A stretch of DNA of 41,511 bases. Origin: Planctomycetota bacterium. GTDB taxonomy: Bacteria; Planctomycetota; UBA8108; JACQVS01. Below, one piece after another: positions 1-8,193 of the stretch; position 1 is the first letter of the stretch, and each line of letters starts with the position of its first letter. The stretch is taken from assembly GCA_028280485.1 (NCBI GenBank), contig JANQLS010000124.1:1-41511 (forward strand), given 5' to 3'. A model generated the notes under the pieces. The model was not told where the DNA came from. It did not search any database and saw nothing but the letters and a program-made list of their open reading frames with translations. The position numbers and the translations under genes were made by a program.

Positions 1-18
1 CTTTTAGCCTATTTTTAG

Positions 19-84
19 TGGAGCGACGCAGTTCGAAGAACTGCTTGGAGCGTTTGAAAGTAGGTCGGAACGACCTATTTTCAA
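19..84. repeat. Double-hairpin repeat unit
   Basis: Two perfect or near-perfect stem-loops lie downstream of the first minus-strand gene. The first, 28-44, has arms GCAGTTC/GAACTGC and loop GAA. The second, 54-84, has left arm TTGAAAGTAGGTCG, loop GAA and a fully complementary right arm (one G-U). The linker before the first hairpin (TTTAGTGGAGCGAC, 14-27) resembles the linker at 34961-34974 (TTTAGCGGAGTGAA), so this is a diverged copy of part of the array near 35 kb. There is no T-run, so it is not a standard terminator. Confidence 0.7.
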
Positions 85-98
85 CAGAAACTAATTAG

Positions 99-1670
99 CT
101 AAGCCTCGACCCCCAACAACTTACAAGCTTCCTCGTAACCTGCAGCTCTGAAACCGTGCTTATCTTCACGGTTGTAGCCGTAAGCACTGGCGGTGACTCT
201 CGCCAAGCCCACAATTTGACGCCAACGGAAGGCGGGCCGAATCGTTTTGAATTCTTCGCAAACAGTGTGGAAATACTTCTCACCGTGAAGACGGCCATCT
301 TCACTAATCGCATAACTCAACATGAGGTCGAGGAAAGGACCGACGGCATAATTTTGTTCACCGTAAATTTGAGCTACTGCTGTTGCTTTGCCCTGATCAT
401 TCGATCGAATGGCCGCCTCCGCTTCTCGGAGTAATCCTTTTTGATCTTTCACAGTTACGGAAGCTAAGTGGTTCTTCCAAGGATAGGCTTCTGAAGTAAA
501 GGCTCTATTGCGTCCGCGTCTATTTCGACATGCGTGATACGCTGCAACGATCAACCCTGTCATCGCATTATAAGTGTTGGCGTAGCGAGCCATGTTCCTC
601 CAAGCATTCGTAGCATCAGAAGAGTGAACTCCAACGGAATCACCATGAGTACGCTTGATATTCGCGCCTTGTCGAAGAACAAGTAAGTTGGAAGCTAATG
701 AAATCGCCTCTCCTACGACTTCAGGATCGATACCTTCACTTAATGCAGCAGCTACGAGTTCAGCGGCTTTATCGTTGGGGCCGTTATAGATGTCGACACT
801 CAGTTTATCGACATAGGCATCACCCGGATCTTTCTTTCCGAACTTTTTACCATCCAACTTGTATTGATCGACCAGCTTCGGCATCAACTTCCGAATTTCT
901 GGCTCTTTAAATTTTCGTCGAACGCGATTTTGCTCGTGATTCGTGCAGAATTGAACACACTGACGAAGGAGGGTGTAAGCATGGTCCTTACCGACTAAAT
1001 CGATCAAACCATAAGTTCGATGGGCAAATACGAATCGGTGAACATTGATGTCATCTTGCATCGCTGGTTGAAGCGCGTTAAAGGCTTGAAGTGGAGAGTT
1101 GCCCACCGTCGCCAAAAGTTGCTCACCTAACTCAGCGTTTACATTTCTACAAGCGTTTCTGATCTTGATTCCGAGCTCTTGATTTGAAAGTTCTTTTTCG
1201 AACTCTTTTTGATCTAAGGCCCGGAGGGCATCTTTATTTGAGCCACCGATTTTTTGGATCTGTTGTGAATTTCGATAAATCACTTTTAATATGGGAAGTG
1301 CTTTCCGACCTTTAGAAAGCTTGTCACTCATTCCCAGCGCTGGATTCATCGCCATGGCAGTGTGAAATCCAACATAATCTCGGCCGCCAAATGAAATGGC
1401 ATTGGCTAAGGCTCCAGCTGCAGTGATTTGCTTGAGATCTGCTTTACCGGAGAGATACTTTTTCGCCAAAAGAGGTTGCAACTTTTCGGGTGGAGTATTT
1501 CGCATCAACTCAACTAGCTGGGTATATCCCCCGAGAGAGATGGAAGTTTCACCATCTTCAGCGAATGCCGTCGAGAAACCTAAATCAGAAGCGAGGCTGC
1601 TCCCCAAACCAGCAAAAAGCATCCCCTGCCCAACATCTTTTATGAACTTTCGGCGATTTTGTAAGGTCAT
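99..1670 (-). CDS. Tat-exported protein of unknown function
   Basis: The product is about 523 aa. The ATG at 1670 is preferred over an upstream in-frame TTG at 1682 because GGAG sits 6 nt before it and the protein then opens with the twin-arginine signal NRRKFIKDVGQG followed by a hydrophobic stretch and a small-residue cleavage region (STAFAED). The mature part is mostly helical by composition, with many basic residues and scattered His and Tyr (for example GGRDYVGFHTAMAMNP and ANTYNAMTGLIVAAYHACR). I recognise no catalytic motif or named domain. It is probably a folded periplasmic protein. It is monocistronic, divergent from the alpha-2-macroglobulin gene, and followed by paired hairpins at 19-84. 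Function is not assigned. Confidence 0.85.
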   Translation of the reverse strand: MTLQNRRKFIKDVGQGMLFAGLGSSLASDLGFSTAFAEDGETSISLGGYTQLVELMRNTPPEKLQPLLAKKYLSGKADLKQITAAGALANAISFGGRDYVGFHTAMAMNPALGMSDKLSKGRKALPILKVIYRNSQQIQKIGGSNKDALRALDQKEFEKELSNQELGIKIRNACRNVNAELGEQLLATVGNSPLQAFNALQPAMQDDINVHRFVFAHRTYGLIDLVGKDHAYTLLRQCVQFCTNHEQNRVRRKFKEPEIRKLMPKLVDQYKLDGKKFGKKDPGDAYVDKLSVDIYNGPNDKAAELVAAALSEGIDPEVVGEAISLASNLLVLRQGANIKRTHGDSVGVHSSDATNAWRNMARYANTYNAMTGLIVAAYHACRNRRGRNRAFTSEAYPWKNHLASVTVKDQKGLLREAEAAIRSNDQGKATAVAQIYGEQNYAVGPFLDLMLSYAISEDGRLHGEKYFHTVCEEFKTIRPAFRWRQIVGLARVTASAYGYNREDKHGFRAAGYEEACKLLGVEA

Positions 1671-2041
1671 GTTCGACTCCAAGGTTTACGACGTAAATTG
1701 AAATGAGTAATAGACGGATAGATTGTACTCACAATCGCACGGTCATTGGAAACCCATTACTCGATGCGATCAAGGTCCAGAGAGTACGTCAATTTTTGTG
1801 AAAAAAATGTGAAGGAGGAGGAAGATGCGAATTGTTATACGTTTATGTAGCCAATCTCGAAAGAGATTGGAGGAGAGGGGCTTTAAAGTTTTTCGCGTCC
1901 AAATTCTGGCGAATATGGGTTCGGCCTAAGAATTTGGCTCGGATGAAAATTCCGTGACAATCGTCACTTAAAGTATGACCCACTTCCTACAAGCCCAAAA
2001 AAATCCAATCTCAAGCTCACATTTTACCGAAGGTGAGGCTG
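1671..2041. promoter_or_regulatory. Divergent intergenic region with a GAAA-loop hairpin
   Basis: This 371-bp gap separates two divergent genes, so both promoters should lie here, but no clear -35/-10 pair stands out. It holds a perfect hairpin at 1851-1870: arms CCAATCTC and GAGATTGG with a GAAA (GNRA-type) loop, about 170 nt before the rightward start. It may be a leader-RNA element or a simple palindromic repeat. Confidence 0.45.
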
Positions 2042-5000
2042 ATGGGATTCCGATTTTCATTTTTAACCGTATGTTTATTTGTAGCCACCCTTTCTTCCAT
2101 TCAAGTTAAGGCTTCTGAATCCTTTTTTCATATTCAAACCGATAAGCCTAAATATCAGTTAGGGGAAACCCTCTGGTATAGAATTCACAGCCCGCCCGAT
2201 TTTAAAGCTCCCCGCTCAACAAACCTTAAGCTCACCTTATTTGACTCGAAAAATACTGAAGTCTATTCCGAAACTCTTAAACCAACTCTCACAACAAAGA
2301 TTTATAGCGGTAAGTTTTTTCTGAACCCTGAATGGGGTGGAGGTCAGCACCGCTTAGAGCTTATCCAACAAGGAAAAACTCTTCACCGCCTTCCTCTTAA
2401 CTTTCATCTCTTAAAAACCCCGAAGTTAGACATCGAAGTTACCCTTTTAGAGCCCGTTTACTACCCTGGAGACATCGTCACTGCTTTGTTAAAAGCCAGA
2501 GATTTAGAAGGCAATCTATTAACTCAATCGAGAGTTGAATACTTAGCATCATTCTCTGGTGAAAACATTCGTGAGAAATCGATCGAAACGGATTTGAAAG
2601 GAATGTCCTTCATCAAATTCAAAATTCCAGAATCGACTATCGACAATGGAAAATTAGCAGTTGCGGTTATCTCTAAAAAACAACGAGAGGCGGTGTCGAT
2701 TGAAATCCCGATTTCCGCTTCCGTCGCCGATCTAAGTTTTCATCCTGAAGGAGGAAACTTGATCCCCAACTTTAGTCAAAGGTTAGCGATCTACGCTCGA
2801 AACTTAAATAATGCACCCGCACAAAGCGCGGGAAGAATCATCGACGACCGAGGGGAGACCATCACCTCCTTTACCACTGATCACCGTGGCCTCACCACGG
2901 TTGAGTTTACTCCAGATGAAAAGAGCTCTTACTTTGGAGTCATCGATTTACCTAAAGATGTGAAATCGAATTTTGAAGTCCCTTTTCATAAGAAGAGACC
3001 CTATTCCCTCAAAATTATTCCCAGTAAATATAAAATTACCGCGTTCGTCTTTGTGGGATCTAAATCATCTACGGGGAATGCCGAGATCATCTTGACTCAA
3101 AATTCAAATATCATCGCCAAGACAACTCGCAACCTTAAGCAAGGAGACAATCGAATTGAATTCAACCGCCCTAAATTGGAGGGGATGGGTGAAATCATGC
3201 TGAAGCAAAATAAAAAAATTCATGCTCGATCGTTGGTCGAGTTCTACGGGAAAGCACCCGTTCGAGTTCAACTCAAACCTCTTGACAAAGGCCCTTTATT
3301 ACCCGGCACGCAAGCAAAGTTTCAAGTCCTGACCACTCGTCGGGGTATGCCCGTCCCTAGTAAAATTTCGTTATCGATTTTTCAGGGTAATGAAGCCAGC
3401 AGCCCAGATTTAGTTGATCGACTGGCATTCGCAAACGCACACCCGGAATGGAAATCCTTTTATGAACGTAATGGTAGCCATCAAATGGATCTTGCGGCTC
3501 GTTTAGCCTTTCATGACATCGCGATTCCCGATGGCGGTCTAGAGCCCAAACAATTGTTAACTGCCAATACTTTTGTCGCACAAAAATTTGTAACGATCCC
3601 CTACCGTTTTCCCCCAACTAAAAAATACTCAGTAGCTAAAAGACCCAGCAAGAAAACGTCTGTCGTTGATAGAAGTATCGACAACCTTCTCAGAAGAGCT
3701 CTCTATACAAAATTATGGCTTCCCTCAACAGAGGAAATCAGATTCGAGTTAGCAACTCCCAAAGAGAAGATTGTGAAGTCACAAAAACTCAACCGGGTGT
3801 CAAAAAAACCTCCACAGAAATCACGAGTCAGCTCGAGTAAAATCGACACCCGATCCACCCTCTACTGGAACGATCTTTTAGAAACAAATCATCGAGGAGT
3901 AGCAACCATCAAAATTTCGACCAACGATTTGATGGGTGATTTAAATTGGGAAGCTCAAGGATTTTCATCGGATGGTTCACCCATCGCTCGTCGGGAAGAG
4001 TTAAAAATTTCACCAACCTTTAGATCAAAGTTTTATAAACCCAAACATTTCAAAGTCGGAGATGTTTTTGAGCTTTGGGTTGAAGTGAACACCGAAACTC
4101 TCAGTAAGAAACCCCTTTACCTTACCGTTGAAACGGGAAAGCAACTCAAACCTCTCCTTAGAACAAAAGTAAAGTTAGACCCTAAAAAGGACTCTCGCTT
4201 TCAAAAATTTAAATTTGAGGTTATCGAAAAAACTCCGCTCAGTCATTTTCGAACCATGATCAAACAGGGAAATTATCGAGAAGTAAGAAAACACCCCTAC
4301 AAAGTTAATGCACAAACCTACACTCAACACAAAACCATCGTGGGCCGCAACCAGGCCTCAATTGACTTCAAAGCTCAAGTACCAAAAGATGTGATTCCCG
4401 GGACTCTTAAAGTTTACGCTCACGTAACTCCAGGGCATTCATTAAATGAATTTTCGTTCGAGAGCTTTCAAAACCAGTTCCAACCTCCTTACGGTTGCTT
4501 CGAACAATTTACCTCCATCAACATTGTGAACTTGATGCTCCTCGACAATCTAAGAAGAGCTAAGTTTCCCATTCAAAACTTACAAACTGCCAAGAAGTAT
4601 TTGATGGAAGGCTTCAAAAAATTTGATCGTTATTACGATGTCAAAACAGGTGCTTACAAAATGTTTGATAACAGAGAGCCAAGCATTCGACCCACTTTAG
4701 TCGCTGTTCGACATTTAGCACTCTACGATCGATTGTTTGAAGGTTTAGGCAAATCAAAGCTTGAACGAGCACTTTCTTGGTTGAAGAAAAAACAGAAAAG
4801 CATCGGTAACTTAGAAAAACTCTACTTGAGTCGAAGCCTTCAAGACACCGGTAGGATTTGGTTATCAGCCAAGGATTTCATGAATTACAAAACCTGGGAT
4901 TACTACCAATTAGCCTTGGTCGCCGACTGTATGACCAACTGGCCGGAGGGCATTGATAAAAAAGATATCGATCCCGAAAAATGGGATAAAAAAGTAAATG

Positions 5001-5944
5001 GACATTTAGAAAGACTTCTGTCCCTCATCAACAAAGGAGATATTGGATTGAATCGCTCCTCAGGTATCTTCGGCGAATACGGAAACCAATCCCGAATTTC
5101 AATCACCGCATTGACGACAACGGCCTTGATTCAAGCCGGGAGGATTCAAGAGGCGAATTCCCTTACAGACAAACTTATTCAAGATTGGAGAAGATCGTGG
5201 GCAACGAATACTCGGTCCTTAGTCATGAGAGCCTTCGCCAAAGCACCTCCTGCACCCTCTCTTCGAGGGAAGAATTTCTTCGTAAAATTCAATCCCTCTC
5301 TAGGTCGCGTTCAACAAAAGAAAGTTCCTATGGGATTTCGAGAACGGTTATCCTTTGAAAAACTACACTCTGCTCAAGCCGGGGACTCAGTCGAGCTCAA
5401 CTTAGCGGTCGAAGGAAAGGAAAGATTCAATTACAGAATGGGCATGTCCTACGACATTCCTGAACATGCATTGCCCAAAAACAAAAATCCAAAATTCAAA
5501 TTGAGTCACTATCTACCGAAGGTACTCACTCGGGAGGTCCCTTCAGAACTTAAAGTCACTATTCGTCAGAGAAAAGAAACTTCTTCCTCACAAATTCTTC
5601 TCCGTATCGGCTTGCCCGCAGGATTAGAACCCGTTCAGGAAGGTATGGAAAAATTACTTCAAAATAATAAGAACCTTCTCTACTGGGAACGTGCCCCTGA
5701 ATATTTAGATCTCTATTTTAGTAATGAGCAATTAATACGTGACACGTATGTGATTCCGATCGTACCTCACTTATCTGGAAATTTTTCAGGACTCCACTCT
5801 CTCATCAATCCCTATTACTCTTCAGGTGAATCGTGTGTCGCTGATCCCTTACATGTGACGGTCGTCGATCCCCATGAAAGTAAGGTCACCCCAGCAGGAG
5901 TTATTATTGAAGAAAAGATTCGGGGAACTCAGAAGAAAAAATAG
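2042..5944 (+). CDS. Alpha-2-macroglobulin family protein with thioester motif
   Basis: The product is about 1300 aa. ATG 2042 is preferred over GTG 2033 because AAGGTGAGG lies just upstream. An N-terminal signal peptide (hydrophobic FSFLTVCLFVATLSS) is followed by an MG2-like opening (IQTDKPKYQLGETLWYRIHS). The thioester motif PYGCFEQ is at residues 816-822 (Cys819, Gln822), followed by an alpha-helical thioester-domain region to about residue 1070, and a beta-rich C-terminal region. The family consists of protease-trapping proteins in which the Cys-Gln thioester links covalently to attacking proteases. Bacterial forms protect the cell envelope. There is no lipobox, so it is probably soluble in the periplasm or secreted. 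The protein is shorter than typical 1500-1700 aa bacterial members. The usual PbpC partner gene is absent on either side. It is single-gene, ending in a terminator at 5967. Confidence 0.9.
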   Translation: MGFRFSFLTVCLFVATLSSIQVKASESFFHIQTDKPKYQLGETLWYRIHSPPDFKAPRSTNLKLTLFDSKNTEVYSETLKPTLTTKIYSGKFFLNPEWGGGQHRLELIQQGKTLHRLPLNFHLLKTPKLDIEVTLLEPVYYPGDIVTALLKARDLEGNLLTQSRVEYLASFSGENIREKSIETDLKGMSFIKFKIPESTIDNGKLAVAVISKKQREAVSIEIPISASVADLSFHPEGGNLIPNFSQRLAIYARNLNNAPAQSAGRIIDDRGETITSFTTDHRGLTTVEFTPDEKSSYFGVIDLPKDVKSNFEVPFHKKRPYSLKIIPSKYKITAFVFVGSKSSTGNAEIILTQNSNIIAKTTRNLKQGDNRIEFNRPKLEGMGEIMLKQNKKIHARSLVEFYGKAPVRVQLKPLDKGPLLPGTQAKFQVLTTRRGMPVPSKISLSIFQGNEASSPDLVDRLAFANAHPEWKSFYERNGSHQMDLAARLAFHDIAIPDGGLEPKQLLTANTFVAQKFVTIPYRFPPTKKYSVAKRPSKKTSVVDRSIDNLLRRALYTKLWLPSTEEIRFELATPKEKIVKSQKLNRVSKKPPQKSRVSSSKIDTRSTLYWNDLLETNHRGVATIKISTNDLMGDLNWEAQGFSSDGSPIARREELKISPTFRSKFYKPKHFKVGDVFELWVEVNTETLSKKPLYLTVETGKQLKPLLRTKVKLDPKKDSRFQKFKFEVIEKTPLSHFRTMIKQGNYREVRKHPYKVNAQTYTQHKTIVGRNQASIDFKAQVPKDVIPGTLKVYAHVTPGHSLNEFSFESFQNQFQPPYGCFEQFTSINIVNLMLLDNLRRAKFPIQNLQTAKKYLMEGFKKFDRYYDVKTGAYKMFDNREPSIRPTLVAVRHLALYDRLFEGLGKSKLERALSWLKKKQKSIGNLEKLYLSRSLQDTGRIWLSAKDFMNYKTWDYYQLALVADCMTNWPEGIDKKDIDPEKWDKKVNGHLERLLSLINKGDIGLNRSSGIFGEYGNQSRISITALTTTALIQAGRIQEANSLTDKLIQDWRRSWATNTRSLVMRAFAKAPPAPSLRGKNFFVKFNPSLGRVQQKKVPMGFRERLSFEKLHSAQAGDSVELNLAVEGKERFNYRMGMSYDIPEHALPKNKNPKFKLSHYLPKVLTREVPSELKVTIRQRKETSSSQILLRIGLPAGLEPVQEGMEKLLQNNKNLLYWERAPEYLDLYFSNEQLIRDTYVIPIVPHLSGNFSGLHSLINPYYSSGESCVADPLHVTVVDPHESKVTPAGVIIEEKIRGTQKKK

Positions 5945-5966
5945 AAATCATCGTTTAATCCCTATC

Positions 5967-5997
5967 CCCTCGCTAGCTCCGGGCTAGCGAGGGTTTT
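5967..5997 (+). terminator. Intrinsic terminator after the macroglobulin gene
   Basis: A perfect 11-bp stem (CCCTCGCTAGC / GCTAGCGAGGG, loop TCCGG) is followed by TTTT, 23 nt after the stop codon. The left half (CCCTCGCTAGCTCCGGGCTA) closely matches the REP-like repeat seen elsewhere in the window, so it may be a repeat copy serving as a terminator. Confidence 0.75.
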
Positions 5998-6200
5998 GAC
6001 CTAGATAAAAACCTCCGAGAAACTTAGACTTTATTCCATCAACGGACCTCTTCAGCCGCACTAAAGAGATGCTCATTTAAACCACATGCTCAATCTCTGA
6101 GTCACCCTAAAGAAAGACGAACATTTTTCCGATTTAAGCTTTGGTTCTTTGAAGATCACTTTAATAACTTCGTGAAATTTCTCTCATCAAAATCTTTTCC

Positions 6201-7490
6201 ATGAAAAATCTCACCATCAAACCCATCCAACAATCGCGAACTTTTACCCCTTCTCAGTTGTTTTTTTCAACGACAGATAAAAAGGGAGTGATTACCAGAT
6301 GTAATGACATCTTTATTGAGATTTCTGCATTTAGCCCTAAACAACTATTAGGAAAGCCACACAACATTATCCGACACCCCGATATGCCTCGCTGTGCATT
6401 TCAACTGGTGTGGAACTTCATATTATCGGGAAAACCAGTAGGCGCCTACGTCAAAAACCTTGCGGCTACTGGCGAGTATTACTGGGTATTTGCATTAGTT
6501 CTTCCGATCGACAACGGCTTTTTATCCATTCGACTGAAACCGACGAGCGACCTACTTAAGACTGTTGAATCGCTTTATAAAAAACTCCTTGAGTGTGAAA
6601 ACAACACTGAGGGAAGTCCAAAGTTGGCGATGGAAAAATCGAGCCAAGTTCTGATTAAAGCCTTAATTGAATTAGGATTTGAATCCTACGAAGCATTTAT
6701 GGCCTTCGCTCTAAGAGAGGAAATTAGATCCAGAACAAAAGCTCTTCAATCAACGTCAACGATAGAAACACCCACAAATAGCTTTCATTCAGTGTTCAAC
6801 CAAATTGAAGAACTAACTGATTTAAAAAACAATATTTTAGATCGTAAGGTCTACTTTAATAATTTAAGTTACACCATCAAAAGATTGTCTACAAACGCCT
6901 CAGTAGTGGCAGCAAGTCTCACCGATGAAGGGCGAGCCTTGGGAGTTATAAGCGTAGAAGTTTCACAACTCGCCCATCAGATCGCGAGCGAAGTCGACAC
7001 TCTGTCGACTCAAATCAACCTTCTGGGTGAAAAGCTTCATGACACTTCCTTCTATGTGACGACTTGCCTGCTCATTCTCGAAATGAAAACATTTTTTCAA
7101 GAAGGAATGAGTCAAAGCGATCTATCTGAAGAAGAGCAAAAACAAACTTTTGGAGACACTTTTGAAAATTTAAAAGACCTGTTATCTGATTGCTTATACG
7201 AAGCCCAAAGTAAATGTAATTTAAATGTCACGCACTTAAAGGAAGCCCTAACCCAATTTCAATTCCTCAACGATGCTCTGTCTAAGATTCTTTTAAATTT
7301 AAGGCTAGGCTATGTTACCGGGTTGAGTATCTCTGCCTCCCTAAAAGAGGGAAAAAGATTCTCTCTATTACTTGATGAAATTCATGATTCTTCATTAGAA
7401 GCAAGAGAAGAACTCAAGCTATTAATTGACTCCGTAAGATCAGTGAATCACCTTATAGGACAATGGGAAAAGGACGAGGTTTTTGCTTGA
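6201..7490 (+). CDS. Aer-type PAS sensor protein with degenerate chemoreceptor-like tail
   Basis: The product is 429 aa. Residues about 15-125 form a PAS domain very like that of the aerotaxis receptor Aer: a conserved Asn at 35, then NIIRHPDMP (56-63) and YYWV, the region that binds FAD in Aer. The Trp normally found in the Aer GEPW position is Val80 here (GKPV), so flavin binding is uncertain. The rest is helical. A stretch near residues 233-255 (AASLTDEGRALGVISVEVS) resembles the methyl-accepting-protein hairpin tip but is degenerate. No transmembrane helix is evident, so it is probably a cytoplasmic sensor. There is no Shine-Dalgarno match at ATG 6201. No chemotaxis genes are nearby. It converges with the next gene, with stop codons 1 nt apart. 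Confidence 0.8.
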   Translation: MKNLTIKPIQQSRTFTPSQLFFSTTDKKGVITRCNDIFIEISAFSPKQLLGKPHNIIRHPDMPRCAFQLVWNFILSGKPVGAYVKNLAATGEYYWVFALVLPIDNGFLSIRLKPTSDLLKTVESLYKKLLECENNTEGSPKLAMEKSSQVLIKALIELGFESYEAFMAFALREEIRSRTKALQSTSTIETPTNSFHSVFNQIEELTDLKNNILDRKVYFNNLSYTIKRLSTNASVVAASLTDEGRALGVISVEVSQLAHQIASEVDTLSTQINLLGEKLHDTSFYVTTCLLILEMKTFFQEGMSQSDLSEEEQKQTFGDTFENLKDLLSDCLYEAQSKCNLNVTHLKEALTQFQFLNDALSKILLNLRLGYVTGLSISASLKEGKRFSLLLDEIHDSSLEAREELKLLIDSVRSVNHLIGQWEKDEVFA

Positions 7491-7491
7491 A

Positions 7492-8010
7492 TCATCCTCC
7501 AGTCAATAAATAGAGAATGGACATCCCTCCATAGATTAAAGCAATCAGAGCTAGCAACAAAGTGATGATAGCTGACACGGGGAATAGAATTAAGAACGCT
7601 AACCATGAAGTCCAAGATGTGTCATTAATTTCTCCAACTCCCAAGCGAATTGAAGTTCCTGTTGCATGAATAAATCGGTAGCAAAGAAAGAGGGTACAAA
7701 TGGGCAATATCCAAATCACCACAAAACCTAGAGTTGATCCTAATAGCCCCAACCAAGGAACCACAATCCATAACAAGAGCACTGCCACTTCGGGGGAACT
7801 GGGCTTCGTACGTCGTCCTCGCGCAACCTGAGCAAGATAAATGAGCGGAATCGATGCTCCAGCAAGCCAAAGTAAGTAGAGTGTGAGCCCCACAATATCC
7901 ATATCAGAGGGATATCCGAACAAACAAAAGGGTATCAAGAGCAAGGGCAGGTCTAATATGGCCGAAATGTTCCAGCCCGGTTCACCCACAGATTTATAAT
8001 TCATTTTCAT
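7492..8010 (-). CDS. Small multi-pass membrane protein, unknown function
   Basis: The product is 172 aa with about four to five hydrophobic helices (DLPLLLIPFCLFGY, VGLTLYLLWLAGASIPLIYLA, EVAVLLLWIVVPWLGLLG with FVVIWILPICTLFLCYRF, and AFLILFPVSAIITLLLALIA). A basic loop (QVARGRRTKPSS) lies between the second and third. No family motif is recognised. Met1 and Met3 are both possible starts. It stands alone on the minus strand between two plus-strand genes and overlaps neither. Loosely it resembles small DUF-type inner-membrane proteins, but there is no basis for naming it. Confidence 0.7.
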   Translation of the reverse strand: MKMNYKSVGEPGWNISAILDLPLLLIPFCLFGYPSDMDIVGLTLYLLWLAGASIPLIYLAQVARGRRTKPSSPEVAVLLLWIVVPWLGLLGSTLGFVVIWILPICTLFLCYRFIHATGTSIRLGVGEINDTSWTSWLAFLILFPVSAIITLLLALIALIYGGMSILYLLTGG

Positions 8011-8193
8011 ACAGGAATAACCGTAGGATCAGACCTGTATTAACGCAACCCGATGATGATTTATCCTTTCCGGACCCCCAATTACCGAATTCAACTATTG
8101 ATCCCCTGCATCATCTTCGGTTAAATTTTTATATTGTTCGCTGGTTCATTTTGAGTCCTTCTCAGTTCACAGGCCACCCTAAACCTCGGTGAA

